A DNA stretch of 30,061 nucleotides from Haplomitrium mnioides. Taxonomy: Eukaryota > Marchantiophyta > Haplomitriopsida > Calobryales. Within the stretch, counting starts at the first letter, position 1. Every line of letters starts with the position of its first letter. The stretch lies in contig JBNGIS010009079.1 in the NCBI GenBank assembly GCA_049999725.1, positions 1 to 30,061 on the forward strand, written 5' to 3'. Positions 28,721 through 30,061 of the stretch are shown here, piece by piece. Under the pieces are notes generated by a model. It saw only the letters and a program-made list of their open reading frames with translations. It was not told the DNA's origin and did not search any database. The position numbers were made by a program, and so were the translations under genes.

Positions 28721-30061
28721 TAGTTAGTTCTAGAATCACATCTCTCACTCAATGAGTTCTGCAAACCTTAGCTCTTCAAAGCTTGCTGAATAAAAAAAAG
28801 CTTTTAAAAGAACAAACAAGAAGAGCATCATAATAACCCTTGATTTCAAAAGCCAAAGCAATTTTTTGCTTTTGTAGGACTCCAAAATGAATTTCTCTTG
28901 TATTGATTTATTTTTTTTGCACGTTTTACAAATATCAAATCTATTGCGTTTTTGGAATTTTGATATTTAGAAAATTTGTTCTCCAATGTTTTGTAAAACC
29001 AAAAAATCTTAGAATGCAATAGGGGTACTTTTCTCTCAAATAATTTGTATAGTAGTCATAAACTTCCTATTTGGTAAAATTATCCAACAAATTATAAACT
29101 TTGTGAGACTAAATTCTCTCACTATGTTTTTGAAAAAAAATTGTCCATCCAATCACTCACAAATACTTTTTTGGTAGATAGTTCTCTATTTCCAAAGTCC
29201 CTCTAGGATCTTGATTCTTGGGATTTTGTATCCTTTGGATTCTATAGATTCCCTACAAATATTATTAATTTGAAGGTTCTTCTATATACAACGGTATCGT
29301 TAAGAAGAGTTAATCAATTATCAAGGTTGGAATCTTTTCTTGGTATTCCCCACTGCAATATAATATCTCAATTCTTCATGCTTTGCCGAAAGCACATTTC
29401 TCTTACAACTCTTTAAAAATGTGTCTTGCACAATGATAAACAATTATATTGGCAAGATAAAATTTTCCTCAATTTCAAAATTGATATCGAATCAAGCTTT
29501 TTTCTTTATAAAGCTCATGTAATTATAGACTTTTGGCGTTGAACTGTTATGCAAAAGATTTACTCACTTGGGTTTTGGCCTAGAAAAATAACTCTTTTGT
29601 TTGGCCGATTGATTGAGTTCATAGACAACCCCATCCATTAGAGACAAAGCTAATATTATCTTCAAGATTTTATGCATCATCAAAAATACTTTTGTACTCT
29701 ACAAATGCTTTTTCAATCTTGGTAAATAAGTTTGAGTTGTAGGAGAACTTTGACCAAGTTGAAGAAGAATCTTCACCAAAATCTTAAATAGAAAAAAGTG
29801 TCTTTTCTTAAATAATGTGGGTCTTAGGTGATGACTCCAAAGAAATATTTTGTGATTGAAACTCATTTCTTGAATCATTCCCTAAATTGTCATCTAATGA
29901 TTCCTCCAATTGCTTTCAATTTTCAGAGGACCTTGCATTCTTGGTTTGAATTCCAACTTAACAGCTACTACTTTGAACCAAGAATAGGCTACTCAAAACA
30001 AGAACTTTTTTTTTTGAGAAAATTTGTGATTTCTCATATCAAAAAACATAGAAAAACAAGG
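28721..30061. other. AT-rich sequence, nothing recognised
   Basis: About 1.3 kb with homopolymer runs. I searched for an N-terminal part of the DUF7869-like gene on the minus strand and found none I could support, nor an LTR edge or tandem repeat. Confidence 0.45.

Noticed and set aside
1-30061. Host genes, tRNA or rRNA genes
   Set aside because: No tRNA-like or rRNA-like sequence was noticed, and every coding stretch with recognisable motifs belongs to a mobile element or a transposon-like family.

Overview
This is repeat-dense, AT-rich DNA from a large eukaryotic nuclear genome, almost certainly a land plant. Three observations support that: a Ty1/copia pol of the GLKQSGR/YVDD type; Ty3/gypsy elements whose primer-binding sites look like decayed tRNA-Asp sites (Athila/Tat type) and tRNA-iMet sites (chromovirus type); and a chromodomain-bearing chromovirus. 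A gymnosperm or fern is plausible, but the sequence alone does not settle it. I see no intact host gene, tRNA, rRNA or CRISPR array. Essentially every recognisable coding stretch is a transposon remnant carrying stops and frameshifts. The copia RT/RNase H frame (490-1983) is the only long undisrupted one.

Layout. 1-2590 (+): 3' part of a copia element (RT, RNase H, PPT, 3' LTR), with an unusual in-frame 36-bp tandem repeat inserted in the RT. 2687-11525 (-): element A, an old Athila/Tat-like Ty3 element with both LTRs, gag, protease, RT, RNase H and integrase, all decayed; about 1.6 kb carrying a LINE ORF1-like remnant splits its protease. 12200-14997 (-): element D, the 5' part (LTR, PBS, gag, protease, part of RT) of a chromovirus. 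15090-19480 (-): element B, a relative of A that kept LTRs, leader, gag and protease but lost all of RT-RNase H-integrase; its 3' LTR holds a GA microsatellite next to a 100-N assembly gap. 19572-24831 (+): element C, a structurally complete chromovirus (414/415-bp LTRs, PBS, gag-PR-RT-RH-IN-chromodomain, PPT, near-matching 5-bp target duplication), the same family as D but in the opposite orientation. 24837-30061: AT-rich sequence holding a degenerate minisatellite, a broken minus-strand gene that I match from memory to the DUF7869 transposon-associated family, and a second degenerate array on its other side.

The most interesting signals are these. (1) The 36-bp, 12-codon GPxVP repeat inside the copia RT. 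(2) A short gypsy RT/RNase H fragment lying between PBS and gag in both A and B, so present in their common ancestor. (3) The DUF7869-like remnant flanked on both sides by arrays that share a core unit. (4) A LINE ORF1-like remnant of a type I do not associate with plant L1 elements. (5) A three-fold 78-bp in-frame expansion in the gag-protease linker of B, where A has one unit.

History inferred from nesting and divergence: A and B are old (their LTR copies differ heavily), the LINE-like sequence entered A after A inserted, and C also inserted long ago (LTRs differ at about one base in seven by eye). No element here looks capable of autonomous movement.
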